A stretch of DNA of 25,068 nt, taken from Priapulus caudatus (Eukaryota > Priapulida > Priapulimorpha > Priapulimorphida > Priapulidae). The number at the start of each line of letters is the position of its first letter. The first letter of the stretch is position 1. Under the pieces are notes generated by a model, which did no database searches, was not told the origin of the DNA, and saw only the letters and a program-made list of their open reading frames with translations. Below are positions 10,021-20,750 of the stretch, in pieces. The position numbers and the translations under genes were made by a program. The stretch spans positions 23,489 through 48,556 of the forward strand of contig NW_014577813.1 in NCBI RefSeq assembly GCF_000485595.1. Direction: 5' to 3'.

Positions 10021-10340
10021 CGCTAGAATTCTAGTGACTAATGACTATTCCAGCACTTCATTCCACTTCATTATTCCACACTATTCCAGTTCTTTCGCTA
10101 GAATTCTAGTGACTAATGACTATTCCAGCACTTCATTCCACTTCATTATTCCACACTATTCCAGTTCTTTCGCTAGAATTCTAGTGACTAATGACTATTC
10201 CAGCACTTCATTCCACTTCATTATTCCACACTATTCCAGTTCTTTCGCTAGAATTCTAGTGACTAATGACTATTCCAGCACTTCATTCCACTTCATTATT
10301 CCACACTATTCCAGTTCATTTGCTAGAATTCTAGTGACTA
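10021..10340. repeat. 75-bp tandem array, four identical units
   Basis: Each unit begins CGCTAGAATTCTAGTGACTA and ends CTATTCCAGTTCTTT. Units start at 10021, 10096, 10171 and 10246, followed by a partial, changed fifth. CTAGAATTCTAG is a 12-bp palindrome. Since 75 is a multiple of three, an open frame with a 25-residue repeat appears; it has no sign of being a gene. Copies 1 and 3 lack the extra TAATGAC in most units. Confidence 0.95.
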
Positions 10341-10440
10341 TTCCAGCACGTTGAGTTCAAGATCACTGTAACACTTGTTTACGAAACTGAGACCACAGCT
10401 CCGCGGGCATATATATGTCCATATCAGCTGCATATTGCAC

Positions 10441-11090
10441 TAGTTAGCAGGCTTCTCTCTCTCTCACCCATATGGAATCCTAAATCCCTATATCCCTAGA
10501 CCCCTATATCTAGATATAGAATATTATATAAAATGCTAACGAAGCCTCGACGAACAAACGAGCAAGCTCATACTCAACTCAGTGAGTAGGGATCGCCTGA
10601 CAACCACCGATGTGCATACAACTGTCATGCGAAACCAATCTGCCTCCTGTTCAGATGATCATAACGACACGATGCAAAGGGCTACCGTCATATTGCTCAG
10701 GTAACTAATCTGTCTGGGCGAAGTAACTACGTGCCACACTTCACTATTTACTATCTATATACCCTGGATATTATTGTAACTTCTGCCAGACTAGACAAAC
10801 TTGTACATTTGTCATGCGTACGCACCACATTGTCATCGTAGCAACACTTCGTTGCAAGGCATTGCTTGTAGAACGCCATATCGCAACAATGAGTGGCTAG
10901 AGAGCTGGCTTGTCGAATATGCTAGGTAGATGGCTCAAATGCATCAGTGGCAAAAGGCAGCTATGAGAGATATTTATGAGGGATTGATCCTGAAAACATA
11001 CTGGGAAAGCTTTTTACCTTAAGTAGCTTTTTAGCTTTTATCACAAACCTAGTTACTGATATGTAACGAACTTACTGAAGCAGTAATATA
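10441..11090. other. Intron sequence without recognised features
   Basis: AT-rich unique sequence in the intron after the distal first exon. It starts with a short (CT)n and a TATATCCCTAGACCCCTATA stretch. No gene, RNA or repeat family recognised. Confidence 0.5.
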
Positions 11091-11099
11091 ATCGCATGG

Positions 11100-11335
11100 A
11101 GCAAACACACAGATCACAGACGCGAAAACGCACGCATGAACGCTTGCACGCACGCAGATACGCACACATACATGTACACCCGCACACGCACGCACGCACA
11201 CACACAAGCAACACACGCACGCACACACACAACACACGCACACACGCATACACGCACACACGCACACACACACAACACACGCACACACACTCGCACGAAC
11301 CCCCGCACGCACACTCACGCACAACGAAATTCCTC
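11100..11335. repeat. CA/CGCA microsatellite next to the distal first exon
   Basis: Mixed (CA)n and (CGCA)n tract in the intron, starting about 30 bases after the donor of the distal first exon on the gene strand, where it reads as (TG)n/(TGCG)n. The Cys/Val-rich frames are artefacts. Confidence 0.9.
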
Positions 11336-11363
11336 AACAAATGCAACCCACGCGACGACTCAC

Positions 11364-11622
11364 CATAGCTCTTACTATGCGCGCCAAAGTCGCTCTCGTT
11401 GTCGCTGCCGGGTGGCTCTGCCTGCGCTCCGCCGCTGCCGCCGCTGCCGCCGCCGACGCTTGCCAGGGAGACGTCAATGATCTCGTCATCGCTCATCTGT
11501 CTCGTGGCTGCCGCCGCCGCCGCCGCCGCCGCCGGACCGTTGGTGGTGGACAGTCGCTGGAAGGCCGAGGCCGACGTCGCTAGCTCGCTCATCACGTCTA
11601 GAAGAGGCTCATGCTCTTCCAT
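11364..11622 (-). CDS. CLCN3/4/5-like: Probable distal alternative first exon of the CLC exchanger
   Basis: The exon encodes 86 codons plus one base from the ATG at 11622; the frame extends upstream to an in-frame TAA, and a TTG at 11643 is not a credible start. The product is an acidic, low-complexity cytosolic N-terminus: MEEHEPLLDV with an acidic dileucine signal (residues 3-8), nine alanines (31-39) encoded by a GCG/GCC run, SDDEIIDVS (44-52, casein-kinase-2-like acidic patch), a Gly/Ser linker (57-65) and SDNESDF (73-79). The donor GTGAGT at 11363 is strong and phase 1, matching the acceptor at 3515 about 7.8 kb away. ClC-3-group N-termini are typically acidic with dileucine sorting signals. 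Base -3 is T, so initiation context is only moderate. Membership in the CLC gene is inferred, not proven. Confidence 0.62.
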
Positions 11623-11787
11623 GTACCGTTCATTACGCGCCAACGAACATCTGTCGGTGCGACGAAACGACGAAGTAAACCGTTAAGTCCATATAATATA
11701 GCGAGCGGCGGAACGATCGACATTGAACTTCACAAAGGTCGCGAAAAATAGAGAACGATCGAAAGATCGACGTCGAATCGAAAATAT
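11623..11787 (-). promoter_or_regulatory. Upstream region of the distal CLC first exon
   Basis: CpG-rich unique sequence 5' of the ATG on the gene strand. It holds two diverged copies of a segment with GAACGATCGA and CGCGAAAA(A)TAGAGA, and the palindrome CGATCGAAAGATCG. No TATA box is obvious. The promoter role is inferred from position only. Confidence 0.3.
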
Positions 11788-12917
11788 TGCGCGAAAATAG
11801 AGACGTTGACACAATGAAAGGTACGCAAGCATGAGCCCGATTGGGGTTGTTAGTATATGATCATGAGTTGGATGTAATCAAGACCGATTGGGTATGCAGT
11901 TGCCTATGCTAACTATAATAAAGTGGCACTCCCAAGGGGGATCCAATAGAACAATGCCAGTGGTGGCCACTTGTTTTTATATAAAAAATCATTATTTTAG
12001 TCGTGGGATCATGAAATAGCCCATATAAAGTATATTATGGGAATAATGAGCACTTGGACTTTACCGCCTAAATATAAGTATAAGCTGAATCCCTGGGGGT
12101 GGGGGGCACTCCCATACTAAAGCGGTACGCATACTCGTCAAAGCATCTCAAAATTGGACCCTAAATGGCATATTCAGCGGTAGCAAATTTCACCCCTTAT
12201 TGGCGTAAGATAATGTAAATCATACCCCAAAATTGCGTAAGACACTAAAACGGACCCCTAAATGGCATAGCACAATAAATTGGTCCCTTCACTATGTAAC
12301 CCCATTGTAATTAACCCTTCACCCGTAGTCTCGTGCCTGTCTCGTGCCCAGACTTGTGAGTGGCCGATGGCACGTATACTAGGCGGGCACGTATACTGCA
12401 CATACTCGACTTTAACGCCCATCAGTCTGACGTTGAGACTATAGAAAACCCAGCGAGAATCCTTTTGAGAATGTAAACACGGATTTAAATGGCCGAATCG
12501 AATGGCAAAAACCGGGCGAAAAAGTGGGCGAATAGTGACCCTAAACGTCGAAGGTTAACCAGAAAAAGTACCCCTTTATTGTTCGTTGCCGTGTGGGAAT
12601 GAAGAAGAAATGAAAAATAAGAATGCAACAATAAAAAGCAATGAATGACACACATGGATCTTCCATGATACATCACATGTGCATTTATGAATCAATTAAT
12701 CATGAATTATACATGTATATAGTAGGGTGCTGACATTATTATGATACTCTCCTCATGTTTTGCTTGATTTATATTGATAAACATCCACCCAAAGTGATTT
12801 TGAAGACACGCATACAATGGTACATATGTATTGGGCCAGTGCAGATAACAACAGTTGATGGATCGTATATTAGTCTTAGAAACATATCATGGACCAGTAA
12901 CAAGCACAGCAACTGCT
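11788..12917. repeat. R repeat, copy 1
   Basis: This 1.13-kb segment (from GCGCGAAAATAGAGACGTTG through GGGGGTGGGGGGCACTCCCA to CACAGCAACTGCTAG) is repeated in the same orientation at 21438-22680. It contains CTAAATGGC and CACTCCCA words but no terminal inverted repeats that I can define and no gene. It is interrupted on its right by the inverted-repeat transposon at 12926. Confidence 0.85.
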
Positions 12918-13735
12918 AGGGCGCGTCATTCCGTGTCAAATCACCCAATGGGTTTAACCCCACCCCCTCAGATTTGGCTGAAACTTACTTTCTATGGTGG
13001 TTTGGCGGCAAAACGCGTCAATTTTCAAATTTCAGCTCAACATGCGGACCAGCGGTTTGGCCGCTATGGCCTGTCCAATTTTGCAAAAATGGGCCAAAAT
13101 TTGGCGAAGCGCCCTATCTATGAACGTCCATAAATCAGTAACCACTGGCCCAATCTTGATGGAGATGATATCTTTGGAAAGGGAATTGCCTAAGGATTCC
13201 AAATCTGCCATTGTTTTTAAGTAGGAGTAAGTTAAAAGTTGATGATCTCTTCGTTAGCGCTGAGCCTTGAATTTGACCTTGTTCCCTTGCGACTTTGAAT
13301 GAAAATAGCCAAAACTTATAGCCCAACATGTTTTCCACAAAATTATAAAGAACCAGAGGTGTAATATTCCTCAGTAGTCTGCAAAAGCAAATCAAAAAAC
13401 ACTTCTCCGTGCAATTTTAACTTGAATTTATATTGGTTTGTCATAAAATCAGTTACTTTGAACACAAATACATACAGAAGCTAAACATATCTGATTTACA
13501 TTCACCTCATTACTCATATCAAATGGTCCACTGCCTCACAAAGTTGAGAATATTCAAAAACATCATTTTCGGCTGATAGTATATCCTCTGGATGAGATGA
13601 CCGAGAGTGACGGCGTTTCAACCACACACAGTATGTTGTCTTCTGAAATCAACATTTATCTGGTTTCTTTGGCCAATTTAAATTGCTTCGTAGGCCCATG
13701 TGGATGCATTGAAATTTATTCTGTAATCTCCAAAT

Positions 13736-14481
13736 TCATTTGATAATTTCATCTACCATTCCTATCCATGGCAGATTTTCGTAGAGGCAGCAAACAAAGT
13801 TCTGTTCATGAATTTCGAGAGGTTGTCGTTCTGTTACACGTTCCAAATCTTCACCATCATCAGTCGTGTCATTAGTATATGTCACAGAGACTAGTTTTGG
13901 TTGGTCTGCCTGAGCACTCAAGTGGTAGACCTCCAACTCTGAAGTAGATATGGGGACAAATCGATGCAACTGCAGAGCTCCTTTATTGTCCTTGATGACT
14001 CGAACCGCGGTCTGAGTTCGTTTTCACATTCGGCAATTTTCTCTGCTGCTACATCGAAGAATTTTATACCTGGAATGTTTTCTGTACAGAATTTCATGAT
14101 TGCTTCGATGGTAAGAATCGGGTCATTGTATGGGCGTTGAAGACTGGCCTTTGTAACCAGCCTTTTAACTGTGCCTCCAATGCCATCACAGGCACTTTTT
14201 CCGTGGGAGGTTGCGAAAAAGTTCCATTCTGCTGCAAGATCGAAATCCTGTAGGTGGTGACACAAATTGGTGAAGTTGTTTTTGTTTTTATATTGTCCTG
14301 CACAGCCATCTGTGAAATAGTGAACTTTTTTCAGACCTGGAAACTCAGTTTTCAGATAAGGAATTACAGTTTTTAAGAAGGCAAATACTGTAACTGTTGA
14401 ATGTTCCCTGCTATCACTCAATACACACACATTCCGATGTTCCAATGTCCCGTCTTCAAGTCTATGGTATGCCACAAATGG
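13736..14481 (-). pseudogene. Transposase-like gene fragment, left arm
   Basis: Read from 14481 downwards this encodes about 245 residues without its N-terminus. Conserved-looking blocks in order are CVLSDSREHST, HYFTDGCAGQYKNK, EWNFFATSHGKSACDGIGG and TVKRLVTKASLQRPYNDP, then a C-terminal tail with HEQNFVCCLYENLPWIGM and a stop at 13736. The aspartates in LSDS, FTDG and CDGIGG could be acidic catalytic residues of an RNase-H-like fold; that is inference. A one-base loss near 13980 (compared with the right arm) shifts the frame, so the gene is broken. The frame continuing above 14481 is only the antisense of the other arm. Similar proteins are widespread as unnamed transposon-associated proteins in invertebrates, from general recollection. 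Confidence 0.65.
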
Positions 14482-15115
14482 ATTCCTTATCTGAAAACTG
14501 AGTTTCCAGGTCTGAAAAAAGTTCACTATTTCACAGATGGCTGTGCAGGACAATATAAAAACAAAAACAACTTCACCAATTTGTGTCACCACCTACAGGA
14601 TTTCGATCTTGCAGTGCAGAATGGAACTTTTTTGCAACTCCCACGGAAAAAGTGCCTGTGAGTGGCATTGGAGGCACAGTTAAAAGGCTGGTTACAAAGG
14701 CCAGTCTTCAACGCCCATACAATGACCCGATTCTTACCATCGAAGCAATCATGAAATTCTGTACAGAAAACATTCCAGGTATAAAATTCTTCGATGTAGC
14801 AGCAGAGAAAATTGCCGAATGTGAAAACGAACTCAGACCGCGGTTCGAGTCATCAAGGACAATAAAGGGTACTCTGCAGTTGCATCGATTTGTCCCCAAT
14901 ATCTACTTCAGAGTTGGAGGTCTACCACTTTGAGTGCTCAGGCCAGACCAACCAAACTAGTCTCTGTGACATATACTAATGACACGACTGATGCATGGTG
15001 AAGATTTGCGAACGTGTAAACAGAACGATAACTCTCGAAATTCATGAACAGAACTTTGTTTTGCTGCTCTACGAAAATTTGCCATGGATAGGAATGGCGT
15101 AGATTGAAATATCGA
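14482..15115 (+). pseudogene. Transposase-like gene fragment, right arm (inverted copy)
   Basis: This is the inverted copy of the left-arm gene, entering at WIPYLKTEFPGLKKVHYFTD. It has lost the segment 5' of that point. Small indels disrupt the frame: within the EWNFFATSHGK region (near 14612-14660), near 14908 (extra base in CCCCAATATC), and several beyond 14990. It retains YFTDGCAGQYKNK and GIGGTVKRLVTKASL. Where the left arm has a one-base loss near 13980 this arm keeps the frame, so the two copies carry different lesions. Confidence 0.65.
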
Positions 15116-16072
15116 GATGAATTTGGAGATTACAGAATAATTTCATGCATCCACATGGCCTACGAAGCAATTTAATTGGCCAAAGAAACCAGATAAAATG
15201 TGGATTTCAGAAGACAAATACTGTGGTGTGGTTGAAACGCCGTTCACTTCGGTCATCCTCATCAGAGGATATACTATCAGCCAAGAAATGATGTTTTGAA
15301 TTTTCAACTTTCAGTGAGCAGTGCGACCATTGATTAAGAGTAATGAGGGTGAATGTAAATCAGATATGTTTTAGCTTTCTGTATGTTATTCGTCTAGTTC
15401 AAAGCAACTGGATTTTACTACAAACCAATTAAATTCAAGTTAAATTGCACGGAGAAGTGTTTTTTGAATTTTGCCTTTGCAGACTACTGAGGAATATTAC
15501 ACTCTGGTTTTCTTTTATAATTTTGTGCGAAAACATTTGCGGCCTTATAATTTTGGCCCTATTTTCATTTCAAAGTCGCAAGGGCAACAAGGCTCAAATT
15601 CAAGTCAATGCTAATGCGTTCAAGAGACTCATCAAACTTTTAACTTACCCTACCTTAAAAACAATTGGCAGCATTGGAATCCTTAGGCAATTCCCTTTCC
15701 AAAGATACCATTCCCATCAAGATTCGGCCAAGTGTGTTACTTGATTTATGGACGTTCATAGATAGGGCCGCTTCGCCAAATCTTGGCCCCCATTTTGCCA
15801 AAATTGGACAGGTCATTAGCGGTCCAAAACCGCTGGTCCGATTGAGCCTGAAATTTAAAATTGACCGTTTCGCCCCCAAACCACCATAGGAGAAGTATTT
15901 CCAGTGTTCAGGGCCAATCTGGAGGGCGGTGGGCTTAAGAATGCATTTTTTTGTTGGGTGCATTTGACACGGAATGACCCTGTTACGAACATATATGCTG
16001 TCTGCAACGCCCGAACCTGCGTAACGTACGTGATGTCACGACTGTCTAATTATTACCTAGCTTCCATTATAG

Positions 16073-16189
16073 CAAGAGTACACAAGTAGAGACATAGGAT
16101 AGTAATACTCTCTATCATGTACTCTCTGATTTATATATCAAGAGCGTATATTAAGAAGGTATTATCAGGCCTTCTTTATATACGTCTTA
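16073..16189. repeat. Hairpin cluster in L copy 3, inner palindrome absent
   Basis: The outer hairpin (CAAGAGTACA...TGTACTCTCTG, 16073-16128) carries a single ATAGTAA at 16099-16105, where the other copies have ATAGTAA-palindrome-ATAGTAA. It is preceded by ATTATAG (16066-16072). The third hairpin (CAAGAGCG...ACGTCTTA, 16139-16189) is followed by ATTATAT. Confidence 0.8.
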
Positions 16190-16305
16190 ATTATATAATG
16201 GCGCACGCGTTCCTACGAGAGGGTCTTTCGCGAAACGAAGAGCTCATTCCCGATCGAACACCTAACACCATCATAGCTATTGATTGCAGAAGTAAACATG
16301 TCCTG

Positions 16306-16521
16306 AACACACACAGCGCACGCGTTCCACAGACACACACACACCACACACACACGCCACGCAACGCGCGCGCACACGCACATCACACACACACACACAC
16401 ACACACACATCACGCACGCACGCCACACGTTCACAGACACACAGACACACACACATCACACACACACACATCACACACACCGCACGCACGCGTTCACAGA
16501 CACACACACTGCACACACGAT

Positions 16522-16566
<45 letters not shown>

Positions 16567-16780
16567 CACACACACACACACACACGCACGCCACGCACGC
16601 TACACACACACACACCACACACACACACAACACATACGCACGCACGAGTTCAGCAGACACACACACACATACAACACACACACACGCACGCTACGCACGC
16701 ACATACACACACACACACTACGCACGCATACGCGTTTCACAGACACACACAGCACACACACACACACACACACACACATG

Positions 16781-16819
<39 letters not shown>

Positions 16820-16867
16820 ACGCACACACACACACACCCACAACACACGACACACCGCACTGCGCGT

Positions 16868-16901
<34 letters not shown>

Positions 16902-17131
16902 CACACACATACGCCGACGCACGAGTTCACAAGGACACACACAAACGACCACACACGCACGTGACGCACGCCACACACACACACACATACGCACGCACGC
17001 GTGTCACAGGACACACACACACTCACACATACACACAAACAACCACACACACACACACTACACACACACAACGTACGCACGCCACACACACACACACACA
17101 CATACGCACGCACGCGCTTCACAGACACACA

Positions 17132-17165
<34 letters not shown>

Positions 17166-17190
17166 CATACACACAAACACACACTCGCAG
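16306..17190. repeat. CA-rich microsatellite mosaic, L copy 3
   Basis: Nearly 0.9 kb of (CA)n with CACGCACG interruptions and GTTCACAGACAC words about every 60-100 bp. It gives a 400-residue His/Thr frame on the plus strand and Cys/Val frames on the minus strand; both are compositional. Confidence 0.93.
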
Positions 17191-17689
17191 TACGCGGCGA
17201 GTAAAATTAAGGCGATTTCACAACGATGCATGTATGACGATGACACACAGGATCCTCCCACCGAGCACGTGACGACCGAGCTGTGGCTCTGGAAGCGGTC
17301 GGCCGACGCTCGTTGTTAGCGTTGCCCTTACATCACACACACACACACACACACGCGAGCGCGTACACGCCACGAACGCGCACGCCACGCACACGCCACG
17401 CACGAAACGACGCCACACACAATACGCACGCCACGAACGCATGGCCGCCCCGCCACGCCACGCACACACACGCACGCACGCACACACGCTACGAAACGAA
17501 ACGCGCGCCGCACGCACCAACACATACACGCACCGCACACACACGGCCAGGGCACTGATTGCTGATACTAATTACGAGTGCAAGGACACATTGTCAAACA
17601 TATGTATTATTTTTTGTTCACCGTGTCACGCAATCAAACAAGCGGCCTGAGCCGTTTGGTATGGATTTGGTCAATACTAACAGATCTAC

Positions 17690-19135
17690 GACGAACGCTC
17701 AGAGGACGAACGAGACGAAACGGCCGGACATACGCACACCACGAACCGAAGGAGGACGAAGCGTTACGGACGGACGGACGAACGAACAGTACGACGAACG
17801 GGACAGACGACGGACGCCGACGGACGGACGGTACGAATCGAACGCTCGAACGATGACGCGACGAGACGACGACGGTCGAACGAACGATCGACGAACGAAC
17901 GGAACAGACGGACGGACGCAACGTCACGGACGACGGAAGACGAAGCGACGACAGACGACGACGAACACGGAACGAGCGACAGAGACGGACGAAGCTACGA
18001 CGGCTGCACGACAACGACGGACACGAACGGAGCAGACGACGCGACAACGGACGAGACACGAACGGACAGATACGGAACAGACGACAAACGTACGGCAGAC
18101 GGACGGCACGAACGAAACGGTACGAACGGACAGACGGACGGACGGACAAGGAACGGACGGCGACGAACGAAGCGTTACGAACGAACGTGAACGAAACGAA
18201 CGGCACAGACGGACGGACAAACGAAACGAACAGACGGACGAACGGAGGGAGGGGAGCAGACGCAACGACGAACAGACGGACATACGCGATGCACGACGAA
18301 CGAGACGGACGCCACGGTAACGCGATGGAGGGACAGACGGTCCGACGACGCCACGGACAGACGGGACATACGGATGCCCACGGCTACGCACGGACGGACC
18401 GAACGAATTGGGAGAACATGACGCGACGAAACGAACGAACAGACGGACAGACGACTACGGCATGCACGGATGAACGGACGTGACGGAACGAACGGATGGA
18501 GCGGACAGACGGAACGAACGAACGGACAGACGGATATACGGATGCCACGCCGGACGAACGGACGCGACGGACGACAAACGCAACGAACAGCGACGACATG
18601 CGGACATACGGATGCACGTTGACGGACGGACGACGGATTGGACAGACGAACGATAAACGGACAGAACGAGGCACGGACGAACGAACAAACGCGACTGGCA
18701 CGAACGAATGGAAGCACAGACGGACGGACGGACGAACGGACAGACGCGTCATACGGCAGCAACGGAACGGACAGACGGAAGCGATTGGAGGGACAGACGG
18801 ACGGACGGATGTGGACATACGAGTTATGGACGGATGGATAGGGACAGACGGCTAATGGACAGACGCGAACGGATGAGGGACAGACGACGGACGAGACGGA
18901 CAGACGGACAATGGCGGTCATGCACGGTACGAACGGTACGCGCGATCTACAGTGGACAGACGACGGATGGCACGGATGGACGGACAGAGCCGACAAACAA
19001 CGGACGGAGGACGGATGGGACGAACGCATGGGAGGCGACAGACAGACGGACGAACAGAGTGGACGGCACGGACGAGACGGGACAGAACGGACCTCGACGA
19101 ACGAACGCCGGAACAAACTGGACGTATGGACGGAC
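17690..19135. repeat. GACGGACGAACG minisatellite, copy 3
   Basis: The largest array of the family, about 1.45 kb, with words as in copies 1 and 2 and more CGACGA trimers in its left third. The right edge again passes through GGATGGACGGACG-type units into the tail CGCTGACGCTGTGCTCCAAG. Confidence 0.92.
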
Positions 19136-19679
19136 GCTGACGCTGTGCTCCAAGCCTACATCTGATTTGTGTCAGATGATGCTTAAAAGAGAAGCCTGTA
19201 AGCGGTGCAAAAAAACTCATTCATTCCTAAAAATTCACGCAACGAGCAAATTTTATCTTTTATTGTACTGCCAAGCAACGCTGGCCATATCTTACAATTT
19301 GCGTTTGCATCGAATTTCTGCCTATCGAATTATTGCTAAACGTGGTGACGTATTACTATACGTTAAGCACTGGCAAGGCGCTGACACACACACCACTCCT
19401 ACGCGACGCAGCGCCACGCACGCACGTACAAAAATTACACACACACACACATAAATATTCATTCAACCCTAAGACAAGGTGAAACGTCGACAAGTCAAGT
19501 TCACCTGCGAGAATACATCGGTTTGTCAGCTTGGTAAGCTTCACCTCCTGGCCAGTAATTTTAGTATGCTAGTATGTACACGTGTTGACGTATCTAACCT
19601 CTTCAGGTCGTTGTACCAATGTGCATGTGAGTTTGACATTCTTAGAATGAACCAAAACCATCGGATTGCAAACAGGCTG

Positions 19680-20210
19680 AATCGCTAGGAATCTCGAGTG
19701 ACTATTTCCAGCCACTTCATTCCACTTCATTATTCCACACTATTCCAGTTATTTTGCTGGAATTCGAGTGACTATTCCAGCACTTCATTCCACTTCATTA
19801 TTCCACACTATTCCAGTTCTTTCGCTATGTATTCTACGTGAACTATTCCAGCATTTCATTTCCACTTCATTATTCCACACTATTCCAGTTTCATTGCCTA
19901 GAATTCTTAGTGACTATTCAGCACTTCATTCCACTTCATTATTCCACCTATTCCAGTTCTTTTTCGCTAGAATTCTAGTGACTATTCAGCTATCATTCCA
20001 CTTCATTATTCCACAGTATTCAGTTATTTGCTTGGAATTTCGAGTGACTATTCCAGCACTTCATTCATTCATTATTCCACACTACTTCCAGTCTTTCGCC
20101 TAGAATATCTAGTGACTAATGACTATTCCAGCACTTCATTCCACTGTCATTTATTTCCACCACTATTCCAGCTTCATTTGCTAGATGTTCTAGTGACTAT
20201 TCCAGCACGT
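19680..20210. repeat. 65-75 bp tandem array, about seven diverged units
   Basis: Units with CTAGAATTC(T)(C)GAGTGACTATTCCAGCAC... and CACTATTCCAGTT homologous to the identical units at 10021. Here units differ from each other by several one-base insertions and deletions; only one has the TAATGAC insertion that marks copy 2. Confidence 0.9.
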
Positions 20211-20339
20211 TGAGCTTCAAGATCACTGTACACACTTGTTGGTATGCAGTCTTGCCTTTACGTAACTGAGACCACAGTCCGGCGGGGCATATATATGTGC
20301 CGATATCAGCTGCATATTGCCACTAGTTACAGGCTAGGC

Positions 20340-20475
20340 TTATATTCCAATGTGGCATACGTAACCCACACACACAGCGCACGAGTGTTCCTGGACTTAT
20401 TCCAGTGCTGCATACGTCACACACACACACACAGTCCACAAGTGTTCCTGGTCTTATTCCAATGCGGCATACGTC

Positions 20476-20521
<46 letters not shown>

Positions 20522-20716
20522 GTCACACACACGCACACATGCACAAACACAAGACACGTGTAGCACACACAAGGCTCGCAGTACGCGCGAGTAATAAGGC
20601 GATTTCACAACGATGCCTGTATGACGATGACACACAGGATCCTCCCACCGAGCACGTGACGACCGAGCTTGTGGCGCTAGCCGCGTCGGCACGCTCGTGT
20701 TAGCGTTGCCCTACAT

Positions 20717-20750
<34 letters not shown>

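Larger units (their letters stand above)
7140..10440 (+). repeat. Long module (L) copy 2, near complete
   Basis: Order: entry segment with GCGAACCTGCGTAACG, hairpin cluster (7222-7377), anchor A (7425-7490), CA block (7497-8050), anchor B (8055-8212), CGCACG block (8212-8465), anchor C (8470-8620), GACGGACGAACG minisatellite (8620-9480), unique tail (9482-10020), 75-bp array (10021-10340) and end segment with GCATATATATG and ATATCAGCTGCATATTGCAC. It lies in the CLC intron between the distal and proximal first exons. No protein-coding content is recognisable. Confidence 0.85.
12926..15977. mobile_element. 3-kb fold-back DNA transposon
   Basis: Two arms, 12926-14364 and 14482-15977, are inverted copies of each other around a 117-bp unpaired centre. 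Outer ends are TCATTCCGTGTCAAAT and its complement ATTTGACACGGAATGA, so the same terminus is present at both outer ends. Flanks outside the termini are not inverted copies (R repeat on the left, L module on the right), so the symmetry stops exactly at the element ends. Each arm carries the 3' part of a transposase-like gene plus an A/T-rich non-coding end. Inner parts of the arms match closely; the outermost 120 bp are clearly more diverged. No target-site duplication could be recognised. The superfamily is not assigned. Confidence 0.8.
15990..20340 (+). repeat. Long module (L) copy 3, the longest
   Basis: Entry segment 15990-16065, hairpin cluster 16073-16189, anchor A 16245-16305, CA block 16306-17190, anchor B 17190-17337, CA/CG block 17337-17545, anchor C 17550-17690, GACGGACGAACG minisatellite 17690-19135, unique tail 19137-19680, tandem array 19680-20210, end segment to 20340. 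Both repeat blocks are longer than in copies 1 and 2 (the minisatellite is about 1.45 kb versus 0.9 kb). Single-base insertions relative to the other copies are frequent, especially beyond 19200. Confidence 0.85.

Noticed and set aside
10034-10354. A protein of four 25-residue repeats
   Set aside because: The 75-bp DNA repeat length is a multiple of three, so an open frame is automatic; the homologous array at 19680 does not keep it.
11623-11643. Start of the distal first exon at 11643
   Set aside because: The triplet there is TTG; the first ATG in the frame is at 11622, with an in-frame stop further upstream.
14482-14592. N-terminal extension of the left-arm transposase frame beyond 14481
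   Set aside because: This part is antisense to the right-arm copy of the same gene; the open frame is a by-product of the palindrome.
12926-15977. Read-through or hairpin sequencing artefact as the cause of the 3-kb palindrome
   Set aside because: Symmetry ends exactly at the element termini and flanks are unrelated to each other, which an artefact would not produce; spanning reads would still be decisive.
16117-17319. A 400-residue His/Thr-rich reading frame on the plus strand
   Set aside because: It is the translation of a CA microsatellite mosaic; the other CA blocks give the same kind of frame, with Cys/Val frames on the opposite strand, and no start, domain or splice context supports a gene.
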